A stretch of 64,000 bases of DNA from CAWBCI01 sp963787195. Lineage in GTDB: Bacteria > Bacteroidota > Bacteroidia > Bacteroidales > JAGOPY01. The stretch's first letter is position 1, and every line of letters begins with the position of its first letter. Location: contig CAWBCI010000073.1 of assembly GCA_963787195.1 (NCBI GenBank), forward strand, positions 49,688 to 113,687. Direction: 5' to 3'. This document shows, one piece after another, positions 16,675 through 24,283 of this stretch. The translations under genes and the position numbers were made by a program. The notes beneath the pieces were generated by a model. It ran no database searches, was not told the origin of the DNA, and saw only the letters and a program-made list of their open reading frames with translations.

Positions 16675-16744
16675 CAAAGGTATTTCTCTCTGATCCGGCA
16701 AGTATTACACAATTATCCGAATAAGTTACATCATTCACACATTT
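16675..16744 (-). promoter_or_regulatory. 70-bp module promoter, site 8 (lmo0937-YtxH-...-glgP-rpiB unit)
   Basis: Minus strand: GAATGATGTAA, 10 nt, TAATTGTGTAAT, 21 nt, TACCTTTG, a perfect -7 box at 16675-16682. Confidence 0.9.
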
Positions 16745-16763
16745 CATTACCCGTAAGAACACC

Positions 16764-17294
16764 TTATTTCCTCTTTCCCTTGCTCCCGCCATGGCCCTTC
16801 TTTCCTTTCCGGTCATTATGATTGTTACGGGAATTCCTGTTATGGCCCTGATCATTATCTCTCCTGTGACGGTCATTGGAACGCATTTTTTGACCATGGT
16901 GACCTCTCATAGGCCTTTCCCCGATGCTGTGCTGCACTGGTCCACGATAACCTCTGGAATACCGTGATTTATGATCCCTGAAATGTTGGTAAGGCTCGTT
17001 ACCGCGATAATCCGTAATCACTACCTTATATCCGTCGTACAGATCATAATTCCTGTAACGGGATGGAAGATGAGAACGGTGTACCCAGTTTCCCCTGACA
17101 TAATAAATGAACATGCTGGAATGGACATCATAATAAGCTTCAACATCGGGCAGGTAATAGAACCTGACATCGGAATAGCCTACAGGGCCCCAGAGTGGCG
17201 GCGAGCCTATGTTTACGCTTACTGAAACCTGCGCATGCATGGCACCTGCGAGAAAAAGCACAACTCCAACAAGAATTAATTTTAAACTTTTCAT
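16764..17294 (-). CDS. Secreted basic protein of unknown function
   Basis: 176 residues. Signal peptide MKSLKLILVGVVLFLAGAMHAQ; a globular part of about 85 residues (VNIGSPPLWGPVGYSDVRFY, YVRGNWVHRSHLPSRYRNYDLY, YKVVITDYRGN); then a very basic, His/Arg/Gly/Asn-rich tail ending GHGGSKGKRK. Proteins with this core occur widely in Bacteroidota without a name. The basic tail resembles that of the DUF6600 protein in the same regulon. It has its own module promoter (17320-17389). Confidence 0.75.
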   Translation of the reverse strand: MKSLKLILVGVVLFLAGAMHAQVSVSVNIGSPPLWGPVGYSDVRFYYLPDVEAYYDVHSSMFIYYVRGNWVHRSHLPSRYRNYDLYDGYKVVITDYRGNEPYQHFRDHKSRYSRGYRGPVQHSIGERPMRGHHGQKMRSNDRHRRDNDQGHNRNSRNNHNDRKGKKGHGGSKGKRK

Positions 17295-17319
17295 CTTTAA
17301 TTATTTAATTTTTAGGGAG

Positions 17320-17389
17320 TAAAGGTGAGAAGTTTATGAGGGGAAAGTATTACACAATTAAATTAAAGACTTACATCATTCCCACATTT
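17320..17389 (-). promoter_or_regulatory. 70-bp module promoter, site 9 (basic secreted protein)
   Basis: Minus strand: GAATGATGTAA, 10 nt, TAATTGTGTAAT, 21 nt, CACCTTTA (-7 box, 17320-17327). The predicted leader is about 20 nt. Confidence 0.85.
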
Positions 17390-17428
17390 TTGTGGGATGA
17401 AACAAGCATAAGATGATGTGATTCCGGT

Positions 17429-17465
17429 AAAAAAAAGATGCCGGCACTAACTCAGTGCCGGCATC
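17429..17465 (-). terminator. Intrinsic terminator of RNA A
   Basis: GATGCCGGCACT pairs with AGTGCCGGCATC (12 bp, 5-nt loop) and is followed on the minus strand by eight T residues. Confidence 0.92.
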
Positions 17466-17787
17466 AGCCAGTCAAATGCTACGAAAAGGGACATTGAACC
17501 CTTAATGATACCTGAATCAGGATGATGCAGGCAGTGGAGGGGGGTATTAAAATGTAAGGAACATTGGAACTTACCGGCATGGTATTACGGATGGGGGGAA
17601 TTATGCCGGTAAGGATGTCAGCAATTTAATTCTGCTGATACCTGCCCCTGTATAATGGATATTAGGCATTAAATTTGAAGTTAATAAAATGTCTGCCATT
17701 TTAGTTTCAAAGAACTCATCAGCCTCCTAAATTTGCCTGTCAGCGGACATCCCGGATAAAAGACAATAGGAGATTCTCATAAATTAT
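17429..17787 (-). ncRNA. Candidate structured RNA A (or small-protein mRNA)
   Basis: Transcript of about 360 nt from site 10 to a strong terminator. It contains a perfect 8-bp stem, ACCGGCAT/ATGCCGGT, enclosing the loop CCATCCGTAATA, which is also conserved in RNA B (17908-18324). A ribosome-binding site AGGAGG precedes a 12-codon ORF (MSSLKLKWQTFY) at 17719; another frame gives a 32-codon ORF (17601-17699, start MADILLTSN). The first ORF is homologous to the start of the 36-codon ORF of RNA B but is interrupted, so either the RNA is the functional product or this copy has decayed. Confidence 0.6.
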
Positions 17788-17792
17788 TATGA

Positions 17793-17862
17793 CGAAGATC
17801 GTGACCTTTAGTAGAAAATGCATTATATAATTCTTGAAAAAGTTTACATAATTCACACATTA
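17793..17862 (-). promoter_or_regulatory. 70-bp module promoter, site 10 (RNA A)
   Basis: Minus strand: GAATTATGTAA, 10 nt, GAATTATATAAT, 21 nt, GATCTTCG (-7 box, 17793-17800). Confidence 0.8.
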
Positions 17863-17907
17863 TTAAATGGGGATGTGTTTTATAATGAAGAAGAATGTGT
17901 TTTATAT

Positions 17908-17943
17908 AAAAGAAAGATGCCAGCACCTGTAAGATGCTGGCAT
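17908..17943 (-). terminator. Intrinsic terminator of RNA B
   Basis: ATGCCAGCA pairs with TGCTGGCAT over a 9-nt loop and is followed on the minus strand by CTTTCTTTT. Confidence 0.8.
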
Positions 17944-18153
17944 TAGCCGGTTTTGCTGTGAAAGGGGGCAATGACAATTGTGAAAGAATTCAGCATCAGT
18001 ACGATGCTGATACCGGCTGATTAACATTAACGAAAGGGCCGTTGACCGAATCGGCAATGACATCCGTACGATGCTGATGCCTGACGGTATTCGGCTGAGG
18101 AAAGGGCGTACTACCTACCGGCACATTATTACGGATGGTGAAAATTGCGCCGC

Positions 18154-18264
18154 TTAGGATAAAAGCACCAGATGTGTGCCTTCTTTTGCCCCTGTTCCAT
18201 GATGAATAATGGCAATGACTTTTACATTTTTAAATCCTTGCCAATAAATTTTCAAAGAACACAT
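18154..18264 (-). CDS. Possible 36-aa protein encoded in RNA B
   Basis: ATG at 18264; the sequence starts MCSLKIYWQGFKNVKVIAII, continues HHGTGAKEGTHLVLLS and stops at 18154. A weakly hydrophobic centre is flanked by basic residues. The equivalent start in RNA A encodes MSSLKLKWQ, so the first nine codons are conserved between copies, mostly by conservative substitutions. There is no clear ribosome-binding site here, and the copy in RNA A is interrupted, so translation is uncertain. Confidence 0.35.
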   Translation of the reverse strand: MCSLKIYWQGFKNVKVIAIIHHGTGAKEGTHLVLLS

Positions 18265-18329
18265 TAGAAATCAAAAAACTAGTTTGAGCAATTGAATTTT
18301 TTTTCATCTGCTTTGAAAGCAGGAAAAGA

Positions 18330-18399
18330 CAAAGTTCGCGCTCCAGGTCAAAGAATTTATTACATAATTTCAGAAAAGATTTACATAATTCACACATTT
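18330..18399 (-). promoter_or_regulatory. 70-bp module promoter, site 11 (RNA B)
   Basis: Minus strand: GAATTATGTAA, 10 nt, AAATTATGTAAT, 21 nt, GAACTTTG (-7 box, 18330-18337). Confidence 0.87.
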
Positions 18400-18437
18400 A
18401 TGAAATTGTATTTATAAGGATTTTGATGTCTTTAAAA

Positions 18438-20273
18438 TTATTGATAATGGATCGGGGCAGGCTTTCCGATAATATAATCCCCTATTATGAAATCGTTGGT
18501 CCTGAAGGAGTTTACTTTAAAAACATTCTCTCCTTTACCGGGTATTACGGGGTAAAAGGCAAGAGAAAGCTGAAATGTACTGAAGACCAGGTAGTCGTTT
18601 TTGATCAGGATTCCAACACCTATTTTTGCGTATACTTTGCTGTTTTTAAATCCTGTTTCCCTATCACTCAGCATACCAATCGAACAGCTTATAAATGGAC
18701 CGAAACGAAAGCCGATAAAATTCCAGGGGGCATAGGCTTGCGATTGCATCGTAAATATCATGCGGCTGTTACCTGATAAAGAAGGGCTGTTAAATCCATC
18801 CAGACCATAACCATCATTGAGTGTAAGGCTATCGTAAGAAAGCCTGTTTATGCCTAAGATTAGCTGGGGTTTGACAAATTCCCTGAATTTCCATTTTCCA
18901 ATTTCCAGCAATCCCGTAAAATATATAATGTTTGCAGAAAATATTCCCTGCCTGGAATGTGATTGCCGGAAATAGGTCCCATACTCGAAATTGGAACTGA
19001 GATAACCCCAGGAATAATAATTGCCGAAAGCAACCCGGGCGCCTAAGTACAAACTTCCGGTATTATTTCTTTCCTGGTAACCGCCTGTCAGACTGAATAC
19101 CTTCCCGATGGGGATATCTTCAATCAGACCAAAATTGAATATAAATTTATCCTGAACATATTTTCTTTGCGAGATCCCAATGCTTCCCAGGTATAGATTT
19201 TCATTGGAATATAAGCTTGCTGTATCATACATCTCAACTGGCTTGTCCGTAAAACGGATTCTTATAAAACGGACGGCGGAAATAAAATTAGTTGTGCGCA
19301 TATTTACCGTATTGCCTTTAAATAATTGAAAGGCATTACCCGCCCAATAATCCTGCACACTAAATTTATATTTCTGCATCAAATAAAGCGAATCGTTAAT
19401 GTGGAGGGTATCCCTGCGGTATTCCTGTTTGATAAGTGCACCCGCCCCCCACTTCGCAAGTGGAGAAAAGAAAGGACGGTCAACGGATATACTTTCAGTA
19501 AAATTTCTGTGCTCATCAGTGCTATAATTCAGGGTACTGTTAATATAGGTGTCACGGATGTTAGGAATGAAATAATTGGTCGAGAAAGCATCTTCTCCGG
19601 TGGTATGTTGCCAGCTGTATATATTTCTGAATTCATGCCCAAGGCCTAAAAAATTCCCGTCAAGAATATTAAAAGCGATGCGTGAACCTGAAACCACGAC
19701 TTTTGGAATAATGCTCCAGGTATCTAATTCGCGTATGAAAATATCCACCGAGTCTGAATTTTTTGAAGTGGCAAGAATAAAAAATGAAACATCACGAACA
19801 TATGGCTGGCTGCGGACCAATCGTTCAGATTCTTTCACAAGCAATGAATCGAAGACCTGGTTTTGCCGTATGAGTAGCAAGTTCCGTATAGTTGAATGCT
19901 GTGACTTAATGTGCATTTTATTTCCGCCCCTCATTATGAAGTTTTGAGAGGATACTATGGTGTCGGCAATTGAATTGCCAAAAGGATCAAGGGTTACGAT
20001 ATTTATATGCCTGATAATCTTTCCTTCAAAAGCGCTATATGGCTTTCTTATCAGTTTTTTATAAGCTTTCTTTTTTTTGGAAGCGGATGCAGTTGGTTTG
20101 AAAACCATGCGGTACATGAACTGGGTAAACTTGCTTCGCCCCGAATAGGCTTCCAGATTCTCATAAAATTTCTCCGGATCTGCTTTCGTGGTATCTTTTT
20201 GCGCAAACGCAAAATCACTTGCCAAAATTGAAAAAAAGAAAAATATGAGAATGGTTTTAAACCACATATGCAT
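18438..20273 (-). CDS. BamA/TamA-like outer-membrane beta-barrel protein with POTRA-like region
   Basis: 611 residues. A signal peptide (about 1-24; start may be the second Met) precedes a periplasmic part with POTRA-like segments (IIRHINIVTLDPFGN; FDSLLVKESERLVRSQPYVRDVSFFI), followed by about 400 residues of alternating aromatic beta-strands ending in FQLSLAFYPVIPGK. This is the Omp85/surface-antigen layout, shorter than BamA. It lies 75 bp downstream of mlaD in the same direction, so it is probably the outer-membrane partner of the MlaEFD-like complex encoded upstream; that partnership is inferred from gene order. Confidence 0.75.
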   Translation of the reverse strand: MHMWFKTILIFFFFSILASDFAFAQKDTTKADPEKFYENLEAYSGRSKFTQFMYRMVFKPTASASKKKKAYKKLIRKPYSAFEGKIIRHINIVTLDPFGNSIADTIVSSQNFIMRGGNKMHIKSQHSTIRNLLLIRQNQVFDSLLVKESERLVRSQPYVRDVSFFILATSKNSDSVDIFIRELDTWSIIPKVVVSGSRIAFNILDGNFLGLGHEFRNIYSWQHTTGEDAFSTNYFIPNIRDTYINSTLNYSTDEHRNFTESISVDRPFFSPLAKWGAGALIKQEYRRDTLHINDSLYLMQKYKFSVQDYWAGNAFQLFKGNTVNMRTTNFISAVRFIRIRFTDKPVEMYDTASLYSNENLYLGSIGISQRKYVQDKFIFNFGLIEDIPIGKVFSLTGGYQERNNTGSLYLGARVAFGNYYSWGYLSSNFEYGTYFRQSHSRQGIFSANIIYFTGLLEIGKWKFREFVKPQLILGINRLSYDSLTLNDGYGLDGFNSPSLSGNSRMIFTMQSQAYAPWNFIGFRFGPFISCSIGMLSDRETGFKNSKVYAKIGVGILIKNDYLVFSTFQLSLAFYPVIPGKGENVFKVNSFRTNDFIIGDYIIGKPAPIHYQ

Positions 20274-20348
20274 CTGACATTAGCAGGAAAGCTTCTGATT
20301 TTTTCTATTATTAATATAGGCCATATACTTATCAAACCTCGTCGCTTT

Positions 20349-21089
20349 TTATTTATTTTCTTCCTCTTTCTTCAGGTCATCGGCTTTCTCCTGCTCTTTT
20401 TCTCTGAGCTTTTCGGCTGCTTTGGCCTTCTTTTTGAAATATCCCCTTAATAGAAAATTATGTTTGGCAGCATTCATATTTTCATCCAGTCCTCTGCTGC
20501 TCTTTTTGAGATTTATAATAGTTTGATTAATATTTTCTGCAATGGTCGTGTCCTGAATTAATCTTCCAAGGGTACCTTCCCCGCTGTTTATTTTAATCAT
20601 GATCTCGGCAAGCTGATCCGAAATTATCTCGGCATTTCCGGCTGTAACCTGCAGACTGGCCATTATGGCATCTGTTTCGACCGGCTCGGTGGAGGCAAGT
20701 TCCTGTCCCTCACTGGCCAATGGAGCCTCGGAACTTCCATGTCCTATAGTTATAAGACGGTCGCCTATCAGGCCTTCCGAGCCAATTGAAACTTCACAGT
20801 CTGATTTGATAAACTTTTGAACGTCCCTTTTTATCAACATATCAACCTTTACAGTTGAGTCATTGATTATCTTGATATTATCAACGGTTCCCACGTTGAT
20901 GCCGGTGAAGCGTACATTGTTTCCAACCTGCAATCCGCTTATATTGTAAAAATTGGTCGTAAGTTTAAATACAGGGTTAAATAAATTCTGCTGTTTTCCG
21001 ATTATAAAAATGGCGAATACAAAGAGCGCCAGGCCCCCTATAATAAACAGGCCTAATCGTATTTTGAATTTTTGTGTGTGCTTATCCAT
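20349..21089 (-). CDS. mlaD: MlaD-like MCE-domain lipid transport protein
   Basis: 246 residues: an N-terminal membrane anchor (IRLGLFIIGGLALFVFAIFI, about 10-30), an MCE domain (about 38-120; YNISGLQVGNNVRFTGINVG, SIGSEGLIGDRLITIG) and a helical C-terminus ending in a Lys/Glu-rich coiled region (KAAEKLREKEQEKADDLKK). MlaD rings bind phospholipid in the periplasm and work with MlaE and MlaF. The three genes are in the order E-F-D here and appear co-transcribed from site 12. Confidence 0.9.
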   Translation of the reverse strand: MDKHTQKFKIRLGLFIIGGLALFVFAIFIIGKQQNLFNPVFKLTTNFYNISGLQVGNNVRFTGINVGTVDNIKIINDSTVKVDMLIKRDVQKFIKSDCEVSIGSEGLIGDRLITIGHGSSEAPLASEGQELASTEPVETDAIMASLQVTAGNAEIISDQLAEIMIKINSGEGTLGRLIQDTTIAENINQTIINLKKSSRGLDENMNAAKHNFLLRGYFKKKAKAAEKLREKEQEKADDLKKEEENK

Positions 21090-21125
21090 GGCTGATTTTT
21101 ATTTTAAATTTTGAAATTCAGGTTC

Positions 21126-21908
21126 TCAGTTGAAGAAGGCCTTGATCAGAGTGTCTTCTGACTTTTCAAATAATTCAAGTTTTCCTTCCTGGTAAACTTC
21201 CCCGTTGTGCAGCATGATAACGCGGTTTGCATTGGTGCGCGCGCAGGCAATATCATGCGTGATTATTATGGAAGAAGTCTTGTACTTTATCTGGATTTCA
21301 TTAATAAGGGAACTTATTTCATCCGATGTCACCGGGTCAAGCCCGGTTGTGGGTTCATCATAAAGCATGATCAGGGGATCCACGATTATAGTTCGGGCCA
21401 GACTGATTCTTTTTCGCATACCCCCGGATAGTTGCGAGGGCATTTTATCCAATGCTTCGGTCAAACCAACATTTTCCAGGACTTCAATCACTTTCTCTTT
21501 AATATCTTTTTCACTCATTTTCTTTTTTATCCTTCTCAAAGGAAATTCCAGGTTTTGCTTTACGGTCATCGAATCGTACAAAGCCCCGCTTTGAAACAGA
21601 AAACCTATCTTCTTTCTCAGATCATTCAGTTCATTCCGGTTAAGCTCATTAACATTTTTATCGAAGACGTTTATCGTGCCCCCGTCGGAATATAATAAAC
21701 CAACTATACACTTGATCAGAACGGATTTACCACTGCCCGATTTACCCAGCACCACAAGATTTTCGCCCTTATTAAGATTTAAAGAAATATCCTTTAATAC
21801 CTCCTGGCTGCCGAATGATTTTTTAAGATTATTTATTTCGATAACCGTTTCAGGCTTCATTTTTTTTGAAGATGAAGATTTGAGTGATATGTTTTGTTGT
21901 TCTTTCAT
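21126..21908 (-). CDS. mlaF: MlaF-like ABC transporter ATPase
   Basis: 260 residues. Walker A GKSGSGKS at 55-62, ABC signature LSGGM near residue 160, Walker B LIMLYDEPTTGLDP and the switch His in ITHD. It is the cytosolic ATPase of the phospholipid-trafficking Mla/MCE system. The first 16 residues are extra and Ser/Lys rich; a start at residue 17 (MKPETVIEI) is possible. It overlaps the end of mlaE by 4 bp (ATGA), showing coupling. Confidence 0.92.
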   Translation of the reverse strand: MKEQQNISLKSSSSKKMKPETVIEINNLKKSFGSQEVLKDISLNLNKGENLVVLGKSGSGKSVLIKCIVGLLYSDGGTINVFDKNVNELNRNELNDLRKKIGFLFQSGALYDSMTVKQNLEFPLRRIKKKMSEKDIKEKVIEVLENVGLTEALDKMPSQLSGGMRKRISLARTIIVDPLIMLYDEPTTGLDPVTSDEISSLINEIQIKYKTSSIIITHDIACARTNANRVIMLHNGEVYQEGKLELFEKSEDTLIKAFFN

Positions 21909-22747
21909 GAAATCATCATATCAGTAATTTGTACTGCTAACATATCAACTATGATTACAAGCAGGGATGCAAGCACTACTGCTGAATTTGCGGCTATCCC
22001 CACACTTTCGGTCCCACGTCCTGCATTGTATCCTTTATAGGATCCTACCAATCCGATCACTGCACCGAAAAAGAAGGATTTTATAAAGGCAGGTATAAAA
22101 TCGATGAACTCAACATGACTGAATGCCTGTGCGAAAAATAAGACAAAAGACACATCCCCCTTGATATTTGCACCGACCCAGCTCCCGAATATTCCGAAGG
22201 CATCGGCATATAATATTAATAAGGGAATCATAAGTGTAGCTGCTGCCACCCTGGTGACTACCAAAAAGCGCATGGGGTTGATGGATGATACCTCCATCGC
22301 ATCAATTTGTTCGGTTACTCTCATCGAGCCTAATTCTGCCCCCATACCCGAGCCGATTTTCCCCGCGCAAATCAATGCCGTTATTACCGGTCCCATCTCC
22401 CTGATGAGTGAAATGGCCACCATACCGGGCAACATGCCAACTGCGCCGAAATCAACGAGTGTAGGCCTTGTCTGGATAGTAAGCACCAGGCCCATGATGG
22501 TTCCGGTAATCGAAATAAGTGGCAGGCTTTTATAACCTATCTGAAAACACTGGCGAAAGAATTCCCTGAATTCAAAATGGCGGGAAAATGTTTCCCTGAT
22601 AATCTGTAAAATGAAAATAAATACATCTGCAAAATCGGTTATGAAGTTGCCCGCCATTATAGTCTTTGCCTTTGCTTTATACCTGAACTTCAAAGATTGA
22701 GTCCGGGTAAAATTTTTGGCCTTTATCAAGGGTCTGAATTCTTTCAT
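21905..22747 (-). CDS. mlaE: MlaE-like ABC transporter permease
   Basis: 280 residues with the MlaE permease signature (GMVLTIQTRPTLVDFGA, LIREMGPVITALICAGKIG, GAELGSMRVTEQIDAMEV) and five to six hydrophobic segments. It forms the inner-membrane channel of the MCE phospholipid transporter. The first 30 residues are an amphipathic extension (MKEFRPLIKAKNF). The first gene of the mlaEFD-barrel operon, it lies about 88 bp from site 12, so envelope lipid traffic appears to be under the stress regulon. Confidence 0.92.
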   Translation of the reverse strand: MKEFRPLIKAKNFTRTQSLKFRYKAKAKTIMAGNFITDFADVFIFILQIIRETFSRHFEFREFFRQCFQIGYKSLPLISITGTIMGLVLTIQTRPTLVDFGAVGMLPGMVAISLIREMGPVITALICAGKIGSGMGAELGSMRVTEQIDAMEVSSINPMRFLVVTRVAAATLMIPLLILYADAFGIFGSWVGANIKGDVSFVLFFAQAFSHVEFIDFIPAFIKSFFFGAVIGLVGSYKGYNAGRGTESVGIAANSAVVLASLLVIIVDMLAVQITDMMIS

Positions 22748-22834
22748 TTCGCTTTAACCAGCTTAATTCCGATAATATTATTCTCTTATAATGTGGAAAT
22801 TTTTGAAGTATGCCTGAATGAGATTTTCACATTA

Positions 22835-22904
22835 CAAAGATGCATAGCAATTGCGCCGAAAGCATTACACAATTCCGGAAAAGAGTTACATCATTCACAC
22901 ATTA
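22835..22904 (-). promoter_or_regulatory. 70-bp module promoter, site 12 (mlaEFD operon)
   Basis: Minus strand: GAATGATGTAA, 10 nt, GAATTGTGTAAT, 21 nt, CATCTTTG (-7 box, 22835-22842). It starts directly after the terminator of the upstream gene. Confidence 0.9.
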
Positions 22905-22931
22905 AAAAGAAAAGCTGCCCATTAGGACAGC
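22905..22931 (-). terminator. Terminator of the DUF3494 gene
   Basis: Minus strand: GCTGTCC pairs with GGGCAGC and is followed by TTTTCTTTTT. It abuts site 12. Confidence 0.7.
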
Positions 22932-22999
22932 CTCTCCTGATCAAATTCCTGATAAGTCAATAGGGGTAAAGAACACTTCCCAGGAGATATTCTTAAAGA

Positions 23000-24175
23000 T
23001 TATTTCCAGGCCAAATGCCTGTAACGGACAAACAATGCTACAGCAATCAGGACGCCGGCAAAGAGAAGGGCCCAGGTGGAAAGGGGAATACTTGGAGGGA
23101 GAAGCGCTTTACTGGTTATGACTTCATAGGCGCTTGCTGTAATATCGTCTACCTGAGCGGTGGCGATATTTACCACAAAACCATTATCCAGGTCTGCCTG
23201 TGTAATTGCATAGGATATCAGATGTGTATCGCTTTGTCCGGCATCAAGGCTAATGTTCCAGGCGTCGGCCGTGAGGTCATCTGTAACAGTTATATTTGTC
23301 AATGTACTGCTACCGTTATTTACAACCACTATGCTGTAATCGATTATATCGTCAAGGAATTCAAAAGTTTGCGGGCTGGCCGTTTTGCTAATGCTGAGTT
23401 CACCTTGTACAGGCTGTGACTCGGCCGGCTGGTTCATTGAGCTCAAACCAGCAAGTGTTACTGCTCCGTTACTGGCAAGTAACCTTCCTTCAACAGTGGA
23501 ACCTGAATTCATCGTAATTGATGTTAAGGCCATAATATTGCCTTTAAAATCGGTATAATCTCCAATTGTAGCTGAAGTGCCGACCTGCCAGTAGACATTA
23601 TTAGCCACGGCGCCATTGCTAAGGATAACATTTCCACCTGAAGGAGATGGATTCGGGCTTCCGCCTATAGTGGTAAAGTCAGATGCAATCTGAAAGATCC
23701 AGATAGCATTCGCATCTCCAAGAGCATCAAGCGTCAGATTGCCTGATTGTATTAAAAGTGTGGAAGTTGATTTATAAATGCCCGGGTAAAGTGTTATACC
23801 GCCCTGATCACCCGCTATTGTGGCGGGTGCCGGGTTAGATGCAGTTGCTGCATAAAGATAGGCATCGGTCAGGTCCTGTTTGGCCTGGAGAAGCATGACA
23901 GGAACTCCCGGAGGGGTAATATCATCGGCAGCATATATGGCTCCATTTACCACGCTGGAAGGAGGAAACCCTGTTATCTGGGAACGAAATCCAGGACTTA
24001 ATCCGACATCCATATCGTTAATAACACTCGGGGATCCGGCGCTTGTGATAGCGGTACCGGCAAGTATTCCGAAGTTGGCAGCCGACTTCAGGTTTGGCGC
24101 AATCTGTCCGAAATTTAATGCGGGTATTAACAAAAAGACAATAATTGTTAATGTCTTAAGATACTTTGGTTTCAT
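23000..24175 (-). CDS. DUF3494 (ice-binding-like) surface protein with DUF11-like and IPTL-type C-terminus
   Basis: 391 residues. A signal peptide (about 1-23) is followed by a DUF3494 beta-solenoid domain (about 30-245; FGILAGTAITSAGSPSVIND, GITLYPGIYKS, GDANAIWIFQI, AVTLAG). A DUF11-type Ig-like domain follows (LSISKTASPQTFEF; about 255-345). The C-terminus is an IPTL-CTERM-like sorting signal: IPLSTWALLFAGVL, a membrane span and a basic end (VRYRHLAWK). DUF3494 proteins include ice-binding proteins and adhesins; ice binding is not proven here. The signal suggests sorting to the cell surface by a dedicated protease. It is transcribed from site 13, next to the AraC gene. Confidence 0.85.
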   Translation of the reverse strand: MKPKYLKTLTIIVFLLIPALNFGQIAPNLKSAANFGILAGTAITSAGSPSVINDMDVGLSPGFRSQITGFPPSSVVNGAIYAADDITPPGVPVMLLQAKQDLTDAYLYAATASNPAPATIAGDQGGITLYPGIYKSTSTLLIQSGNLTLDALGDANAIWIFQIASDFTTIGGSPNPSPSGGNVILSNGAVANNVYWQVGTSATIGDYTDFKGNIMALTSITMNSGSTVEGRLLASNGAVTLAGLSSMNQPAESQPVQGELSISKTASPQTFEFLDDIIDYSIVVVNNGSSTLTNITVTDDLTADAWNISLDAGQSDTHLISYAITQADLDNGFVVNIATAQVDDITASAYEVITSKALLPPSIPLSTWALLFAGVLIAVALFVRYRHLAWK

Positions 24176-24214
24176 AGGCTTTATGATTAAAATAGATTTT
24201 TCACATCTTAATCA

Positions 24215-24283
24215 CAAAGTTCGGATCTTAATTATGCAATGTGTTATATAATTACGGGAATCTTTTACATAATTCACACATTT
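24215..24283 (-). promoter_or_regulatory. 70-bp module promoter, site 13 (DUF3494 gene)
   Basis: Minus strand: GAATTATGTAA, 10 nt, TAATTATATAAC, then 20 nt (one less than all other copies) and GAACTTTG (-7 box, 24215-24222). Its distal end overlaps the stop codon of the araC-type gene. Confidence 0.8.

Larger units (their letters stand above)
17908..18324 (-). ncRNA. Candidate structured RNA B (or small-protein mRNA), paralogue of RNA A
   Basis: Transcript of about 415 nt from site 11 to a terminator. It shares with RNA A the ATG-TCTTTGAAA start region, the ACAGGGGCA segment and the CCATCCGTAATA loop flanked by a GTGCCGGT arm. Its 3' half has extra hairpins, including CAGCATC-AGTAC-GATGCTG (plus-strand reading, about 17990-18010) and a second related copy around 18060-18080. 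It also contains a 36-codon ORF (18154-18264). No known RNA family recognised. Confidence 0.6.
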
